A stretch of DNA of 64,000 bases from Qipengyuania aestuarii. Its GTDB lineage: Bacteria > Pseudomonadota > Alphaproteobacteria > Sphingomonadales > Sphingomonadaceae. The first letter of the stretch is position 1, and every line of letters begins with the position of its first letter. The notes beneath the pieces are model-generated. The model did not search any database and was not told where the DNA came from. It was given only the letters and a program-made list of their open reading frames with translations. The translations under genes were made by a program, and so were the position numbers. Shown one piece after another: positions 26,036 through 35,063 of the stretch. The stretch spans positions 248,001 through 312,000 of the forward strand of contig NZ_JAIGNP010000002.1 of assembly GCF_019711535.1 (NCBI RefSeq), read 5' to 3'.

Positions 26036-26128
26036 GTGAAATGGCGCGAGGCGGCGATCCTGATCCTTCTGGGCGGCGCCTTGCTGCTCGCGATGCTGTG
26101 GCGCTTCGGCTTCCGGATCGGGTTGTGA
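26036..26128 (+). CDS. Small single-span membrane peptide between yebC and ruvC
   Basis: A 30-residue frame from GTG at 26036 to TGA at 26128: a charged start (VKWREA), one hydrophobic stretch (ILILLGGALLLAMLW) and a basic end (RFGFRIGL). The position after yebC and before ruvC, the same direction and the clean positive-in membrane-helix profile favour a real small protein over chance. No ribosome binding site is obvious, so it may be translated by read-through coupling from yebC, 13 bases upstream. Confidence 0.5.
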   Translation: MKWREAAILILLGGALLLAMLWRFGFRIGL

Positions 26129-26159
26129 CCGCCGCCGACCTGCCAGGCGCCACCGGCCG

Positions 26160-26642
26160 GTGATCATCCTCGGTCTCGACCCCTCGCTCAGCTGCACCGG
26201 CTGGGGCGTCATCCGGGCCGAAGGCTCGCGCCTCGCGCATATCGCTAACGGGCAGGTGCCGACCCCGGCCAAAGCGCCCATGGCAGAGCGGCTGGCGATG
26301 CTGCAGGCGGCGCTGGCCGAAGTCATCGCGGCGCACCGGCCTTTGCGTGCGGCGGCAGAGGAAGTCTTCGTCAACAAGAACCCGCAGTCGACGCTCAAGC
26401 TCGCCCAGGCCCGCGGCGCCGTGCTGGCGGCCTGCGGCGCGGCCGGACTGCCGGTCAACGAACATGCGGCGCGGCTGGTGAAGAAAGCCGTGGTCGGCAC
26501 CGGCGCGGCGGACAAGGCGCAGGTCCAGGCCATGCTGAAAGTGTTGCTGCCCGGCGCGGTAATCGCGGGTGCCGACGCCGCCGATGCGCTGGCCGTGGCG
26601 ATTGCCGATGCGCATCTTTCCTACACGCCGCTGCCGCGCTAA
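26160..26642 (+). CDS. ruvC: Crossover junction endodeoxyribonuclease RuvC
   Basis: Holliday-junction resolvase of 160 residues, which acts with RuvAB in recombinational repair. The acidic active site is intact: D7 in ILGLDPSLSCTGWG, the Glu in AAAEEVFVNKNPQSTLKLAQ, and the Asp pair in DAADALAVAIADAH. GTG at 26160 is the start giving the canonical N-terminus. ruvA and ruvB do not follow; the next gene is unrelated. Confidence 0.96.
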   Translation: MIILGLDPSLSCTGWGVIRAEGSRLAHIANGQVPTPAKAPMAERLAMLQAALAEVIAAHRPLRAAAEEVFVNKNPQSTLKLAQARGAVLAACGAAGLPVNEHAARLVKKAVVGTGAADKAQVQAMLKVLLPGAVIAGADAADALAVAIADAHLSYTPLPR

Positions 26643-26653
26643 CCCTTGCGCAT

Positions 26654-26693
26654 CGGACCTCTTTCACCTTCACAAACCGGCGAAAAAGGTCCG
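26654..26693 (+). terminator. Weak hairpin after ruvC, possible terminator
   Basis: Seven-base arms CGGACCT and AGGTCCG flank a 26-base interior containing a further TTTC/GAAA pairing, with TTTC after the stem. Placed 12 bases after the ruvC stop. The long interior makes it doubtful. Confidence 0.35.
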
Positions 26694-26759
26694 TTTCATC
26701 CCCCGGCGTTTGTTGCGTCTGGACCGTGCTCCATCTGCTCCATCCTGTAGGATTGCATC

Positions 26760-27107
26760 ATGACCATCCAGCTTTACGGCATCCCCAATTGCGACACCGT
26801 CAAGAAGGCGCGGCGCTGGCTGGATGCGCAGGGCGCCGACTACGCCTTTCACGATTACAAGAAGGAAGGCGCGGATGCGGGCCGGCTTGCCTCGTGGAGC
26901 GATGCGGTGGGCGTCGAAGCCCTGCTGAACAAGCGCGGCACGACGTTCCGCAAACTGCCCAATGCGGACAAGGAAGATATCGACCGCGCGAAGGCGATAG
27001 ACTTGATGGTGCAACATCCAAGCCTGATCAAACGCCCCGTCGTCGAATATGACGGCGGCATCATGGTCGGTTTTACGGAGGATGAGTGGGCGCAGGCGCT
27101 GGCCTAG
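26760..27107 (+). CDS. ArsC/YffB-family thioredoxin-fold protein
   Basis: Protein of 115 residues with the ArsC-family redox motif YGIPNCDTVKKARRWLD (catalytic Cys at 11). KRGTTFRKL and HPSLIKRPVVEYDG follow, and the resistance-type arsenate reductase arginine pattern is only partly kept. This fits the YffB/Spx-like glutathione-dependent subgroup of unknown substrate better than a true arsenate reductase. No ars genes are nearby. Length and start are standard. Confidence 0.88.
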   Translation: MTIQLYGIPNCDTVKKARRWLDAQGADYAFHDYKKEGADAGRLASWSDAVGVEALLNKRGTTFRKLPNADKEDIDRAKAIDLMVQHPSLIKRPVVEYDGGIMVGFTEDEWAQALA

Positions 27108-27162
27108 GCCCCCTGCGTCGCCCACTGAACAGATGCCGTCCCAAGGAAGAAGGCTTGTGAAT

Positions 27163-28218
27163 ATGGTCCCGCAATTAGCCCGTATGCTCCCCTCATTGCT
27201 GCTACCCCTGCTGGCGCTGGCGGCAGCGCCCACGGTGCAGGCCGAAGACATGCTGGTGATCGCTCACCGCGGTGCGAGCGGGGAGCGGCCCGAACACACG
27301 CTGGCGGCTTACGAGCGCGCGATCGACCAGGGGGCGGATTACATCGAGCCCGATCTGGTGGTGACCAAGGATCTCGTCCTCGTCTCGCGCCATGAGAACG
27401 AGCTGTCCGACACGACAGACGTCGCCGCGCGAGAGGAATTCGCCGATCGCAAGCGCACCAAGACGATCGACGGCCGCCAGATTTCGGGCTGGTTCGCGGA
27501 AGATTTCACGCTGGCCGAACTGCGCAGCCTGCGCGCCACGGAACGCCTGCCCGGCCTGCGCCCGGCCAATGCGAGCTTCGACGGGCTCTATCCGGTGCCG
27601 ACCTTTGCCGAGATCGTGCAGCTGGTCCGCGCCAAGGAGGCCGAGACGGGGCGTACCATCGGCCTTTATCCCGAATTGAAGCACCCGACTTTCCTGTTGC
27701 AGGAATCGGGCATCGACAGCGTCGACCTGCTGGTGACTGCGCTGCGCGAGGCCGATCTCGACGATGCCGACGACGCGATCTTCGTGCAGAGCTTTGAAGT
27801 CGGCCCGCTCCGGCGGCTGGACCAGCTCATCGATGTGAAGCTGGTGCAATTGGCCGTCACCGGCGCGGGCCCTGCCGACGAACCCGCCTTTAGCTATGAA
27901 GACATGATGGCCCCGGCCGGTCTCGCCGAAATCGCGACCTATGCCGATGCCATCGGAGTGGACATGCGCCTTCTTGCCGGACCCGACGGTTCGCCGACTA
28001 CGCTGGTCGCAGACGCCAAGGCTGCCGGTTTGCAGGTCCACGTCTGGACGCTGCGCAAGGAAAACGCGTTCCTTCCGTCAAGCCTGCGCCGTAGCGGCGG
28101 CGATGGCGCGCGCGGCGATGTGGCGGGGCTGGTCGCCCTGCTCTCCGCACAGGGGGTCGACGGGGTGTTCACCGATGATCCAGGGCCGGTCAACGCAGCG
28201 CTTTCCGGCGCGAACTGA
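27163..28218 (+). CDS. Exported glycerophosphodiester phosphodiesterase
   Basis: Hydrolyses glycerophosphodiesters to glycerol-3-phosphate and an alcohol, probably in the periplasm. A signal peptide is clear (MLPSLLLPLLALAAAPTVQA). The GDPD active site appears as VIAHRGASGERPEHTLAAYE, then DYIEPDLVVTKD and HEN; the distal part has GLYPELKHP and GVDGVFTDDPG. The size (351 residues) and the insert after the HEN motif fit the GlpQ type. GTG at 27157 is an alternative start six bases upstream, nearer to AAGGAAG. Confidence 0.93.
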   Translation: MVPQLARMLPSLLLPLLALAAAPTVQAEDMLVIAHRGASGERPEHTLAAYERAIDQGADYIEPDLVVTKDLVLVSRHENELSDTTDVAAREEFADRKRTKTIDGRQISGWFAEDFTLAELRSLRATERLPGLRPANASFDGLYPVPTFAEIVQLVRAKEAETGRTIGLYPELKHPTFLLQESGIDSVDLLVTALREADLDDADDAIFVQSFEVGPLRRLDQLIDVKLVQLAVTGAGPADEPAFSYEDMMAPAGLAEIATYADAIGVDMRLLAGPDGSPTTLVADAKAAGLQVHVWTLRKENAFLPSSLRRSGGDGARGDVAGLVALLSAQGVDGVFTDDPGPVNAALSGAN

Positions 28219-28255
28219 GGCGGGAAAGGAAGCTGCCCGCCTTCGTTGTTGGGGC

Positions 28256-28750
28256 ATGCGACACGAAGACGAACACTGGATGCGCCAGGCGCATGATCAT
28301 GCGGTGGCCGAAAAGGGCAGCGATCCCGCCAATACGCCGATCGCCGCGCTTCTGGTGCTCGATGGCAAGGAAGTGGCACGCGGCGTCAACCGCACCGAAG
28401 AATGCTGCGATGCGACCGCCCATGCCGAAATCGTGACTTTGCGAAGCGGCGGGCAGGCGCATGGGGACATGCGCATCGAGGGCGCCACGCTTTATTCCAC
28501 GCTCCAGCCCTGCGGCATGTGTACCTTTGCCAGCATCTGGGCCGGCGTCAGCCGCATCGTTTATGCCGCGGGGCGCGACGATGTGCATGAAATGTATTTC
28601 GAGGACCGCCATCTCTCCACGCTCGATTACGTGGCCGATGCCTACAAGGACGATCTGGAACTGGTCGGCGGCGTGCTGGCACAGGAGTGCGCGCAGCTCT
28701 ATTTCCGCCCCGGTGACGAGGTTCCCGAAGAGGATCAGGCTAATGAATAG
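28256..28750 (+). CDS. CMP/dCMP-type zinc deaminase (cytosine/guanine deaminase family)
   Basis: Zinc-dependent nucleobase or nucleoside deaminase of 164 residues. The active site is AHAEI (zinc His plus catalytic Glu) and TLQPCGMC (two zinc cysteines). Context gives no substrate; it could act on guanine, cytosine or a modified base. It lies 37 bases after the GDPD gene and 28 bases before the convergent ubiG stop. It is not TadA-like in the C-terminal part. Confidence 0.88.
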   Translation: MRHEDEHWMRQAHDHAVAEKGSDPANTPIAALLVLDGKEVARGVNRTEECCDATAHAEIVTLRSGGQAHGDMRIEGATLYSTLQPCGMCTFASIWAGVSRIVYAAGRDDVHEMYFEDRHLSTLDYVADAYKDDLELVGGVLAQECAQLYFRPGDEVPEEDQANE

Positions 28751-28778
28751 GCAGGCCTGCGATCAGGCAGGCTAGCGA

Positions 28779-29540
28779 TCAAGCTGGGCGGCGCGCGGTG
28801 ACGATGTAGTTGAGTGACAGGTCGTCCGAGAGGTGAAGGCCCTTCATCGGCGAAAAGGCGATGCCCTTGGGATCGCCCGTGGAGAGACCGGCCTCTGCCA
28901 GAATGTCAGCCAGTTCTTCCGGCGTAATGAAATCGTCCCAGTGATGCGTGCCACGCGGGATCAGGCCGAAGCCTTCCGCTGCGCCGATCATCAGCGTGCG
29001 CGAGCGCAGGGTCCGGTTGGGCGTGGACAGCACCATCAGCCCCCCGGGCGCCAGACGCGCGGCGATTTCGCGGGCAAAGGACTGCTTGTCGGCCACATGC
29101 TCGATCACCTCCATCGCGGTGACCAGATCGAAAGTGCCGATGTCCTGCGCCGCCAGTTCGCCCGCCATATAGCGGATGTCGAGGCCCGAGCGATCGGCAT
29201 GAACCGCAGCGGCAGCCGTGTTTTCAGGCGCTGCATCGACGCCGGTCACATCCGCACCGAGCCGCGCCAGCGGTTCGCACAGCAACCCTGCGCCGCAGCC
29301 GACGTCGAGCGCGCTCTTGCCTGCCAGCGGCTTCGGATCGCGAATGTCGCCCGCCCAGTGCAGATCGATGGCTTCGCGAATGAACGCCAGGCGCACGGGG
29401 TTGAGCTTGTGGAGCATGGCGGACGATCCCTTGGGATCCCACCAATCCTTGGCCAGCTTGCCGAAATGGGCGGCCTCATCCGGGCGGATCGTTTGACCCG
29501 CTGAAGTATTGCTTGGACGGCTCGTGGTTGCATCGCTCAT
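28779..29540 (-). CDS. ubiG: Ubiquinone biosynthesis O-methyltransferase UbiG
   Basis: SAM-dependent enzyme of 253 residues performing both O-methylations of ubiquinone synthesis. The N-terminus has the UbiG signature HFGKLAKDWWDPKGSSAMLH and the SAM motif is ALDVGCGAGLLCEPLARLGA; VTAMEVIEHVADKQSF and GTHHWDDFITPEEL are further landmarks. Divergent from lysC with only 53 bases between starts, so the two promoters must overlap. Ubiquinone supplied by this pathway feeds the bo3 oxidase encoded at 57.5-61.6 kb. Confidence 0.96.
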   Translation of the reverse strand: MSDATTSRPSNTSAGQTIRPDEAAHFGKLAKDWWDPKGSSAMLHKLNPVRLAFIREAIDLHWAGDIRDPKPLAGKSALDVGCGAGLLCEPLARLGADVTGVDAAPENTAAAAVHADRSGLDIRYMAGELAAQDIGTFDLVTAMEVIEHVADKQSFAREIAARLAPGGLMVLSTPNRTLRSRTLMIGAAEGFGLIPRGTHHWDDFITPEELADILAEAGLSTGDPKGIAFSPMKGLHLSDDLSLNYIVTARRPA

Positions 29541-29593
29541 GTCGCATGGCTAGCAGCCTCGTTCGAACCATTCCAGCACGGAGAATTCCTCGC

Positions 29594-30874
29594 TTGGCCC
29601 GTATCGTGATGAAATTCGGCGGCACCTCCATGGCGGGGACGGAACGCATCAGGCGTGTGGCGAATATCGTGCGCAAGCAGCAGGCGGGCGGTAACGAGGT
29701 TGCCGTCGTGGTCAGCGCCATGGCGGGCGAGACCGATCGCCTGGTCAATTTCTGCCGCGAGGCGAACGCGCTTTACGATCCTGCCGAATACGATGTTGTG
29801 GTGGCAAGCGGCGAACAGGTCACGTCAGGCCTGCTCGCGCTCACGCTGCAGTCGGTCGGCTGCAAGGCGCGCAGCTGGCTCGGCTGGCAGCTGCCGGTGC
29901 GCACGATCGAAGCCCATGCCAAGGCGCGCATTTCGGATATCGATGCCGATGCGCTGACCGCCTCCATGGCGGCGGGCGAGATTGCTGTGATTCCGGGGTT
30001 CCAAGGATTGTCGGACGATGGCCGCATCACCACGCTGGGGCGCGGCGGTTCGGATACGTCGGCAGTGGCCGTGGCGGCCGCGGTCAAGGCCGACCGCTGC
30101 GACATCTATACCGATGTGGACGGGGTCTACACGACCGACCCGCGCATCGTCGCCAAGGCGCGCAAGCTGAAGGCGGTGACTTACGAGGAAATGCTCGAAC
30201 TGGCGAGCGTCGGGGCCAAGGTTCTGCAGACCCGCAGCGTCGGCCTCGCCATGAAAGAGGGCGTGCGCGTGCAGGTCCTTTCCAGCTTCGTGGGCGACGA
30301 TGCCGTCCCCGCAGACGAACTTCCGGGGACGATGATCGTCTCGGAAGAAGAAATGCTCGAATTGGTGGAGAAGGGCGAAGTGGAACGCCAGCACGTAACC
30401 GGCATTGCGCACGACAAGAACGAAGCCAAGGTCATCCTCACCCGCGTGCCCGACAAGCCGGGCGCGGTGGCCCACATCTTCGAACCGCTGGCCCAGGCCA
30501 GCATCAATGTCGACATGATCATCCAGAACGTCGGCCGCGACAAGGGCGAGACCGACGTGACCTTCACAGTGCCCCAGACCGACCTTGCGCGGGCGCAGGC
30601 CCTGCTCGAGGACAAGCGCGACGACATCGGTTACAACCGGCTGATCACCGACAGCAAGATCGCCAAGATTTCCGTCGTCGGTGTCGGCATGAAGAGCCAC
30701 GCCGGTGTCGCGGCGACAATGTTCAAATCGCTCGCCGATCGCGGGATCAACATCCAGGCGATCACAACGTCTGAAATTAAGGTCAGCGTGATGATCGACG
30801 AGGACGAAACCGAACTGGCGGTGCGCGTCCTGCACACGGCCTATGGGCTCGATGCGGTAGACGAGGCTGCCTGA
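29594..30874 (+). CDS. lysC: Aspartate kinase
   Basis: Catalyses ATP-dependent phosphorylation of aspartate, first step to lysine, threonine and methionine. 426 residues: kinase domain starting VMKFGGTSMAG, with VVVSAMAGETD, GRGGSDTSAVAVAA and YTDVDGVYTTDP. Two ACT domains follow in the last ~160 residues (RVPDKPGAVAHIFEPLA; VVGVGMKSHAGVAATMF), so it is the lysine/threonine-sensitive type. TTG at 29594 gives the usual MARIVMKFGG N-terminus, with GGAG ten bases upstream; ATG at 29609 would truncate it. No homoserine dehydrogenase fusion. Confidence 0.96.
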   Translation: MARIVMKFGGTSMAGTERIRRVANIVRKQQAGGNEVAVVVSAMAGETDRLVNFCREANALYDPAEYDVVVASGEQVTSGLLALTLQSVGCKARSWLGWQLPVRTIEAHAKARISDIDADALTASMAAGEIAVIPGFQGLSDDGRITTLGRGGSDTSAVAVAAAVKADRCDIYTDVDGVYTTDPRIVAKARKLKAVTYEEMLELASVGAKVLQTRSVGLAMKEGVRVQVLSSFVGDDAVPADELPGTMIVSEEEMLELVEKGEVERQHVTGIAHDKNEAKVILTRVPDKPGAVAHIFEPLAQASINVDMIIQNVGRDKGETDVTFTVPQTDLARAQALLEDKRDDIGYNRLITDSKIAKISVVGVGMKSHAGVAATMFKSLADRGINIQAITTSEIKVSVMIDEDETELAVRVLHTAYGLDAVDEAA

Positions 30875-30880
30875 GGCTTT

Positions 30881-31855
30881 TCAGAGCCGGGCTATGTGGC
30901 AGCGGTTGCGACCGTCCTTCTTGGCCCGGTAAAGCGCACCATCGGCCCTTGCGGTCCACTCGTCGGGACTGGTGATCCCCGTCTCGTAAGCCGAAATGCC
31001 GAAGCTGGCCGTCACATTGAGGCCGGTGTCGCCAATCGTGGTCTGCTCGATTGTCCGGCAGAGCTTCTCGACCAGCTGCATGCCTGACGCGCCGTCCGTA
31101 TCGGGCAGGAGGATGGCGAATTCTTCGCCTCCGATTCTGGCCAGCACGTCCCAGTCCCGCAGCTCATCCTGACATATGCGGACGAGGCCCTTGAGGACCC
31201 TGTCGCCGACGGGATGACCATGAGTGTCGTTGATCGCCTTGAAATGGTCGATATCGAAGATCGCGAGGACGGCCGGGCTACCGCTGCTGCGGCAACGCGC
31301 GATTTCCCGCTCGATCTGGTCGAGGAATGTCCGTCTTGCCATGGCGCCTGTGAGGAAGTCGGTCTGCGCCATCCGCCGCATCTCGAGCCAGTCCACGACA
31401 AGGAGAGCGAACTCGCTGAGAATTTCGATCTGTTCACCGGTAAATTCGCGCGGCGTCCGGTCCATCGCGCACAGAGCGCCGAGAGCGTGGCGATCGGAGC
31501 TGACGAGGGGAATGCCGAGATAGGCTTGGATGGGTTCCGGCCCATTCACACAGGGAAGATCGGCGAAGCGGGGATCTTCAGCGAGGTCGGGGATGACCAG
31601 CGGGCTGAGGTTGGAGATGGTGTGCGTGCATATCGAATCGTCACGCGGCGTTTCGGTGTAGGAGAGACCGAGGCGCGCCTTGAACCACTGGCGATCCCTG
31701 TCGACAAGGGTCACGGTGGCCATCGGCACGCCGATCATTTTTCGCACGAGCTGCACGATCCGCTCGAAGGGCTTCTCAGGGGCCGTGTCGAGTACATCGA
31801 GTCGATGGAGTGCGGCGAGGCGGGCTTCCTCGTCGCGGATAAGGTCTTGCCACAT
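30881..31855 (-). CDS. GAF-GGDEF diguanylate cyclase
   Basis: Predicted c-di-GMP synthase of 324 residues. Residues ~20-155 are a GAF domain of the type that opens EARLAALHRLDVLDTAPE and contains VTLVDRDRQWFKARLGL. Residues ~165-320 are GGDEF: TDFLTGAMARRTFLDQ, FDIDHFKAINDTHGHPVGD and the active site GGEEF. The inhibitory I-site RDWD lies five residues before GGEEF, so product inhibition is expected. No membrane segment; cytoplasmic. The ligand of the GAF domain is unknown. Convergent with lysC, six bases apart. Confidence 0.93.
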   Translation of the reverse strand: MWQDLIRDEEARLAALHRLDVLDTAPEKPFERIVQLVRKMIGVPMATVTLVDRDRQWFKARLGLSYTETPRDDSICTHTISNLSPLVIPDLAEDPRFADLPCVNGPEPIQAYLGIPLVSSDRHALGALCAMDRTPREFTGEQIEILSEFALLVVDWLEMRRMAQTDFLTGAMARRTFLDQIEREIARCRSSGSPAVLAIFDIDHFKAINDTHGHPVGDRVLKGLVRICQDELRDWDVLARIGGEEFAILLPDTDGASGMQLVEKLCRTIEQTTIGDTGLNVTASFGISAYETGITSPDEWTARADGALYRAKKDGRNRCHIARL

Positions 31856-31984
31856 TTCAGCGTTTCCAAAGGCTGGTTTGGCGCGCCGTAACAGATTACC
31901 TTTTGCCCGCTAGGGTGAAACGGCTTGGCATGAGCGCCTGCGTCTGCAATCGCTGCCGTTCTGGGAGGACGAGGAAGACAGTCG

Positions 31985-33157
31985 ATGAGCTATACCGCAC
32001 GTATTCTTTTGTTGGGATCAGGCGAGCTCGGGCGCGAATTCGTTATATCCGCCAAGCGCTTGGGTGCGTGGGTGGTGGCCTGCGATGCGTATGAGAACGC
32101 CCCGGCCATGCAGCTGGCCGACGAGCGGGAAGTGTTTTCCATGCTCGATGGCGAAAAGCTTCGCGCCGCGGTCGAGAAGCATCGGCCCGACTATATCGTC
32201 CCGGAAATCGAGGCGATTCGCACATCGGTCCTGATGGAGCTGGAGGACGAGGGCTTTACCGTAGTGCCGTCGGCGCGCGCGGCCCAGCTCACCATGAACC
32301 GCGATGCCATTCGCGATCTGGCCGCCCAGGATCTGGGGCTGGTCACGTCCAAATATCGCTATGCCAAGAACCTGGAAGAAGTGCAGGCGGCCGCAGCCCA
32401 CACCGGGTTTCCCTGCGTTATCAAGCCGGTCATGTCTTCGTCCGGCAAGGGGCAGAGCATGGTTCGCGATGAGACCCGGCTGGAGGAAGCGTGGGATTAC
32501 GCCTGCGCCAATATGCGCGGGGATCGCCAGCGGGTTATCGTCGAGCAATTCGTCGATTTCGATTACGAGATCACCTTGCTGACGGTGCGCCATGCGGGCG
32601 GGATCACCTTCTGTCCGCCGATCGGCCACCGGCAGGAACGGGGCGATTATCAGGAGAGCTGGCAGCCGACCCCGATGTCCGACGCAGCTATCCTGAAAGC
32701 GCAGGAGATGGCGAAGAAGGTCGTCGACGATCTGGGCGGCTTCGGGCTGTTCGGCGTGGAGTTTTTCGTGAAGGGCGACGAGGTCATCTTCTCCGAGCTG
32801 TCACCCCGGCCGCATGATACCGGAATGGTGACGCTGATCAGCCAGAACCTGACCGAATTCGACCTGCACGCCCGCGCGATCATGGGCCTGCCGATTCCTG
32901 CCGATTTGCGGGCGCGGCCTTCCGCCAGCGCTGTGATCCTCGCCGAACGCGACAGCGATCGCCTGGCCTATTCGGGGCTTGCCGAAGCGCTTGGAGAGCC
33001 GGGCACCGACCTCAGGATCTTCGCCAAGCCGGACAGCCGCCCCTATCGCCGGATGGGCGTGGCGCTGGCCGCCGCCGGGACGGTCGAGGAGGCGAGGCGC
33101 AAGGCGCATGACGCTGCGCACAAGGTGATGATCTCCTACGACCCTCAGCCGAAATAG
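31985..33157 (+). CDS. purT: Formate-dependent phosphoribosylglycinamide formyltransferase PurT
   Basis: ATP-grasp enzyme of 390 residues that formylates GAR with formate and ATP in purine synthesis. It starts ARILLLGSGELGREFVISAK and has PVMSSSGKGQSMVR (ATP-grasp loop), FCPPIGHRQERGDYQESWQP and FSELSPRPHDTGMVTLIS, all PurT-specific. ATG at 31985 follows GGGAGGACGAGGAAGA. purU, which makes formate from 10-formyl-THF, is 3.3 kb away on the same strand. The 3' end overlaps the convergent permease gene by 13 bases. Confidence 0.97.
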   Translation: MSYTARILLLGSGELGREFVISAKRLGAWVVACDAYENAPAMQLADEREVFSMLDGEKLRAAVEKHRPDYIVPEIEAIRTSVLMELEDEGFTVVPSARAAQLTMNRDAIRDLAAQDLGLVTSKYRYAKNLEEVQAAAAHTGFPCVIKPVMSSSGKGQSMVRDETRLEEAWDYACANMRGDRQRVIVEQFVDFDYEITLLTVRHAGGITFCPPIGHRQERGDYQESWQPTPMSDAAILKAQEMAKKVVDDLGGFGLFGVEFFVKGDEVIFSELSPRPHDTGMVTLISQNLTEFDLHARAIMGLPIPADLRARPSASAVILAERDSDRLAYSGLAEALGEPGTDLRIFAKPDSRPYRRMGVALAAAGTVEEARRKAHDAAHKVMISYDPQPK

Positions 33158-34959
33158 GTGTCGATCGCGATGCAGGTGGCGATGCCTACGACGATGTTCA
33201 TGGGCACGCCGATCTTGAGGAAATCCGCAAACCGGTAATTGGCTGCTCCGTAAACGAGTGTGTTGGTCTGGTAGCCGATCGGCGTGGCGAAGCTGGCGCT
33301 GGCGCCGAACATCACGGCAACCACCATTTCGCGCGGATCGGCCCCGGTGACTTGTGCCAGCCCGATGGCTATCGGCGTCAGGATCACGGCGACGGCATTG
33401 TTGGTCACGCTTTCGGTAAGCACGCTGGCCAGAGCATAGACCGCAAGGAGCATCATCAGCGGTGTCGCGGAAGCGAAGAAGGGGCGGGCCCAGCTCACGA
33501 TAAGTTCGACCGTACCGGCGTTTTCGAGGCCGACTCCAAAGGCCAGCATGCCGAAGATGAGAACCAGCGTATTGCCGTCGATAGCGCTCCAGGCTTCCTC
33601 GGGTTCGAGGCAGCGGGTCAGCAGGACGACGCCTGCCCCCAGAAGCGCCAGCGCCTGAATGGGTAGATCGAAGACGGCGGCAAGCACGACCACGCCGATC
33701 AGGGTGGCGATCGCGATCGGGGCGCGCTTGCGGCGAAAGGCGCGGGTCGGAGCCTCGCTCACCGTGCCGAGACCGACATTGCCGCTCAGCGCCTGTGCCG
33801 CGTCAGCGCCCCCGGCGATAAGAAGGCGGTCGCCCGCGCGCACGCGGACTTCCGCGAGTTCAGGCCCGGCGATATGGCGTGGGCGCGACAGTCCGAGCAC
33901 GCGAACCTTCAGCTTGGACAGCATGGGAATGTCGGCGAGACGGCGACCGATGATCGGATGCGAGGACGAGACGACCGCTTCCACCAGGGCGAGATCGCGT
34001 GGACGGTCAGGCCCGGCAGTGGACACGCCGCCGCCCACACCCGTGAGGCCGGTGCGAAAATCGAAAGCTTCGGCCAGCGAGGCGAGTTCTGCCGGACTGG
34101 CGGTAACCACCAACTGATCGCCCGCGGACAATTCGTGTTTGAAGATATCGTTTCTGGCGATGGTCCCGCCGCGTTTGACGCCGAGAATTTTCACCCCGGG
34201 CCGCCGGGCGAGCGGAATACGGCCGACCTTCTGCCCGATAAGGGCGCTGCCCTGCATGACCACGAGATGGGAAAGATAGGCATCGCTTTCGGTCTCGTCT
34301 TCATCCAGCGCGCGGGCCGGGCGGTCGGGGAGCAGCCTGGAGCCGAAGAGCGCCAGGAAAAGCGCCCCGGTCCCGGCTGCGGCGAAACCGACCGTGGTGA
34401 TTTCGAACATGCCGAAAGGCGCCAGCCCCTGTTCCTGCGCCACGCCGTCGACGAGCAGGTTTGTCGACGTCCCGATCAGGGTCAGAGTACCGCCGAGGAT
34501 GGTCAAATAGGACAGCGGGATCAGCAGCCGCGTGGCAGCTACGCCGAGCGCTTTCGACAATCGTTTGACGATTGGGATCATCACCAGCACGACGGGCGTG
34601 TTGTTCATGAACGCAGAAGCCGCCAGCGTTCCGAAGCCGATCTCGGCCACGGCGCGGCGCGGTTTGCGGCGGGTGCGGCGAATAATCCATCCCGATACCT
34701 CTTCGAGCGTGCCGGTTCTCAGCAGCGCGCCCGACAGGACGAACATGGCGGCAATGGTGATCGGCGCCGAATTGGAAAAGACGCCGAGCAATTCCTCGGT
34801 CGTGAGGAAGCCCAGTACGAACATCGTCAACCCGCCTGCCGCCGCCAGAACCACAGGTGGCAGACGTTCCAGCACGAAGCCTATGAACAGAATTATGAGA
34901 AGCGCCAACCCGATATGCGGGTGAAAAGCGGCGAGCGAATCGGGCAGCAGGGCTGGCAT
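33145..34959 (-). CDS. SLC13/ArsB-superfamily permease with two TrkA-C domains
   Basis: Inner-membrane transporter of 604 residues. Membrane segments occupy residues ~10-205 and ~405-604. The hydrophilic middle contains two RCK_C/TrkA-C-like domains (GRIPLARRPGVKILGVKRGG with GDQLVVTASPAELASL; then GRRLADIPMLSKLKVRVLG with GDRLLIAGGADA). NNTPVVLVMIPIVKRLSKAL and VTNNAVAVILTPIAIGLAQV are the paired re-entrant motifs of the divalent-anion/sodium symporter fold. Homologues are annotated as sulfate, citrate or dicarboxylate permeases; the substrate here cannot be told. Convergent with purT, with overlapping 3' ends. Confidence 0.88.
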   Translation of the reverse strand: MPALLPDSLAAFHPHIGLALLIILFIGFVLERLPPVVLAAAGGLTMFVLGFLTTEELLGVFSNSAPITIAAMFVLSGALLRTGTLEEVSGWIIRRTRRKPRRAVAEIGFGTLAASAFMNNTPVVLVMIPIVKRLSKALGVAATRLLIPLSYLTILGGTLTLIGTSTNLLVDGVAQEQGLAPFGMFEITTVGFAAAGTGALFLALFGSRLLPDRPARALDEDETESDAYLSHLVVMQGSALIGQKVGRIPLARRPGVKILGVKRGGTIARNDIFKHELSAGDQLVVTASPAELASLAEAFDFRTGLTGVGGGVSTAGPDRPRDLALVEAVVSSSHPIIGRRLADIPMLSKLKVRVLGLSRPRHIAGPELAEVRVRAGDRLLIAGGADAAQALSGNVGLGTVSEAPTRAFRRKRAPIAIATLIGVVVLAAVFDLPIQALALLGAGVVLLTRCLEPEEAWSAIDGNTLVLIFGMLAFGVGLENAGTVELIVSWARPFFASATPLMMLLAVYALASVLTESVTNNAVAVILTPIAIGLAQVTGADPREMVVAVMFGASASFATPIGYQTNTLVYGAANYRFADFLKIGVPMNIVVGIATCIAIDTYFG

Positions 34960-35063
34960 GTGACGCGACAGCTATCTGAAAAAAGTTGCGTGCATAGACA
35001 AATTCGATTTCAGATCTGATCGCGGCGCTTGCGGCGCGGCTAACTGCGAGATACCCGCTCGTG

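Noticed and set aside
26760-27107. Arsenate reductase of an ars operon
   Set aside because: The ArsC-like Cys is there, but there are no ars genes nearby and the sequence fits the YffB-like subgroup.
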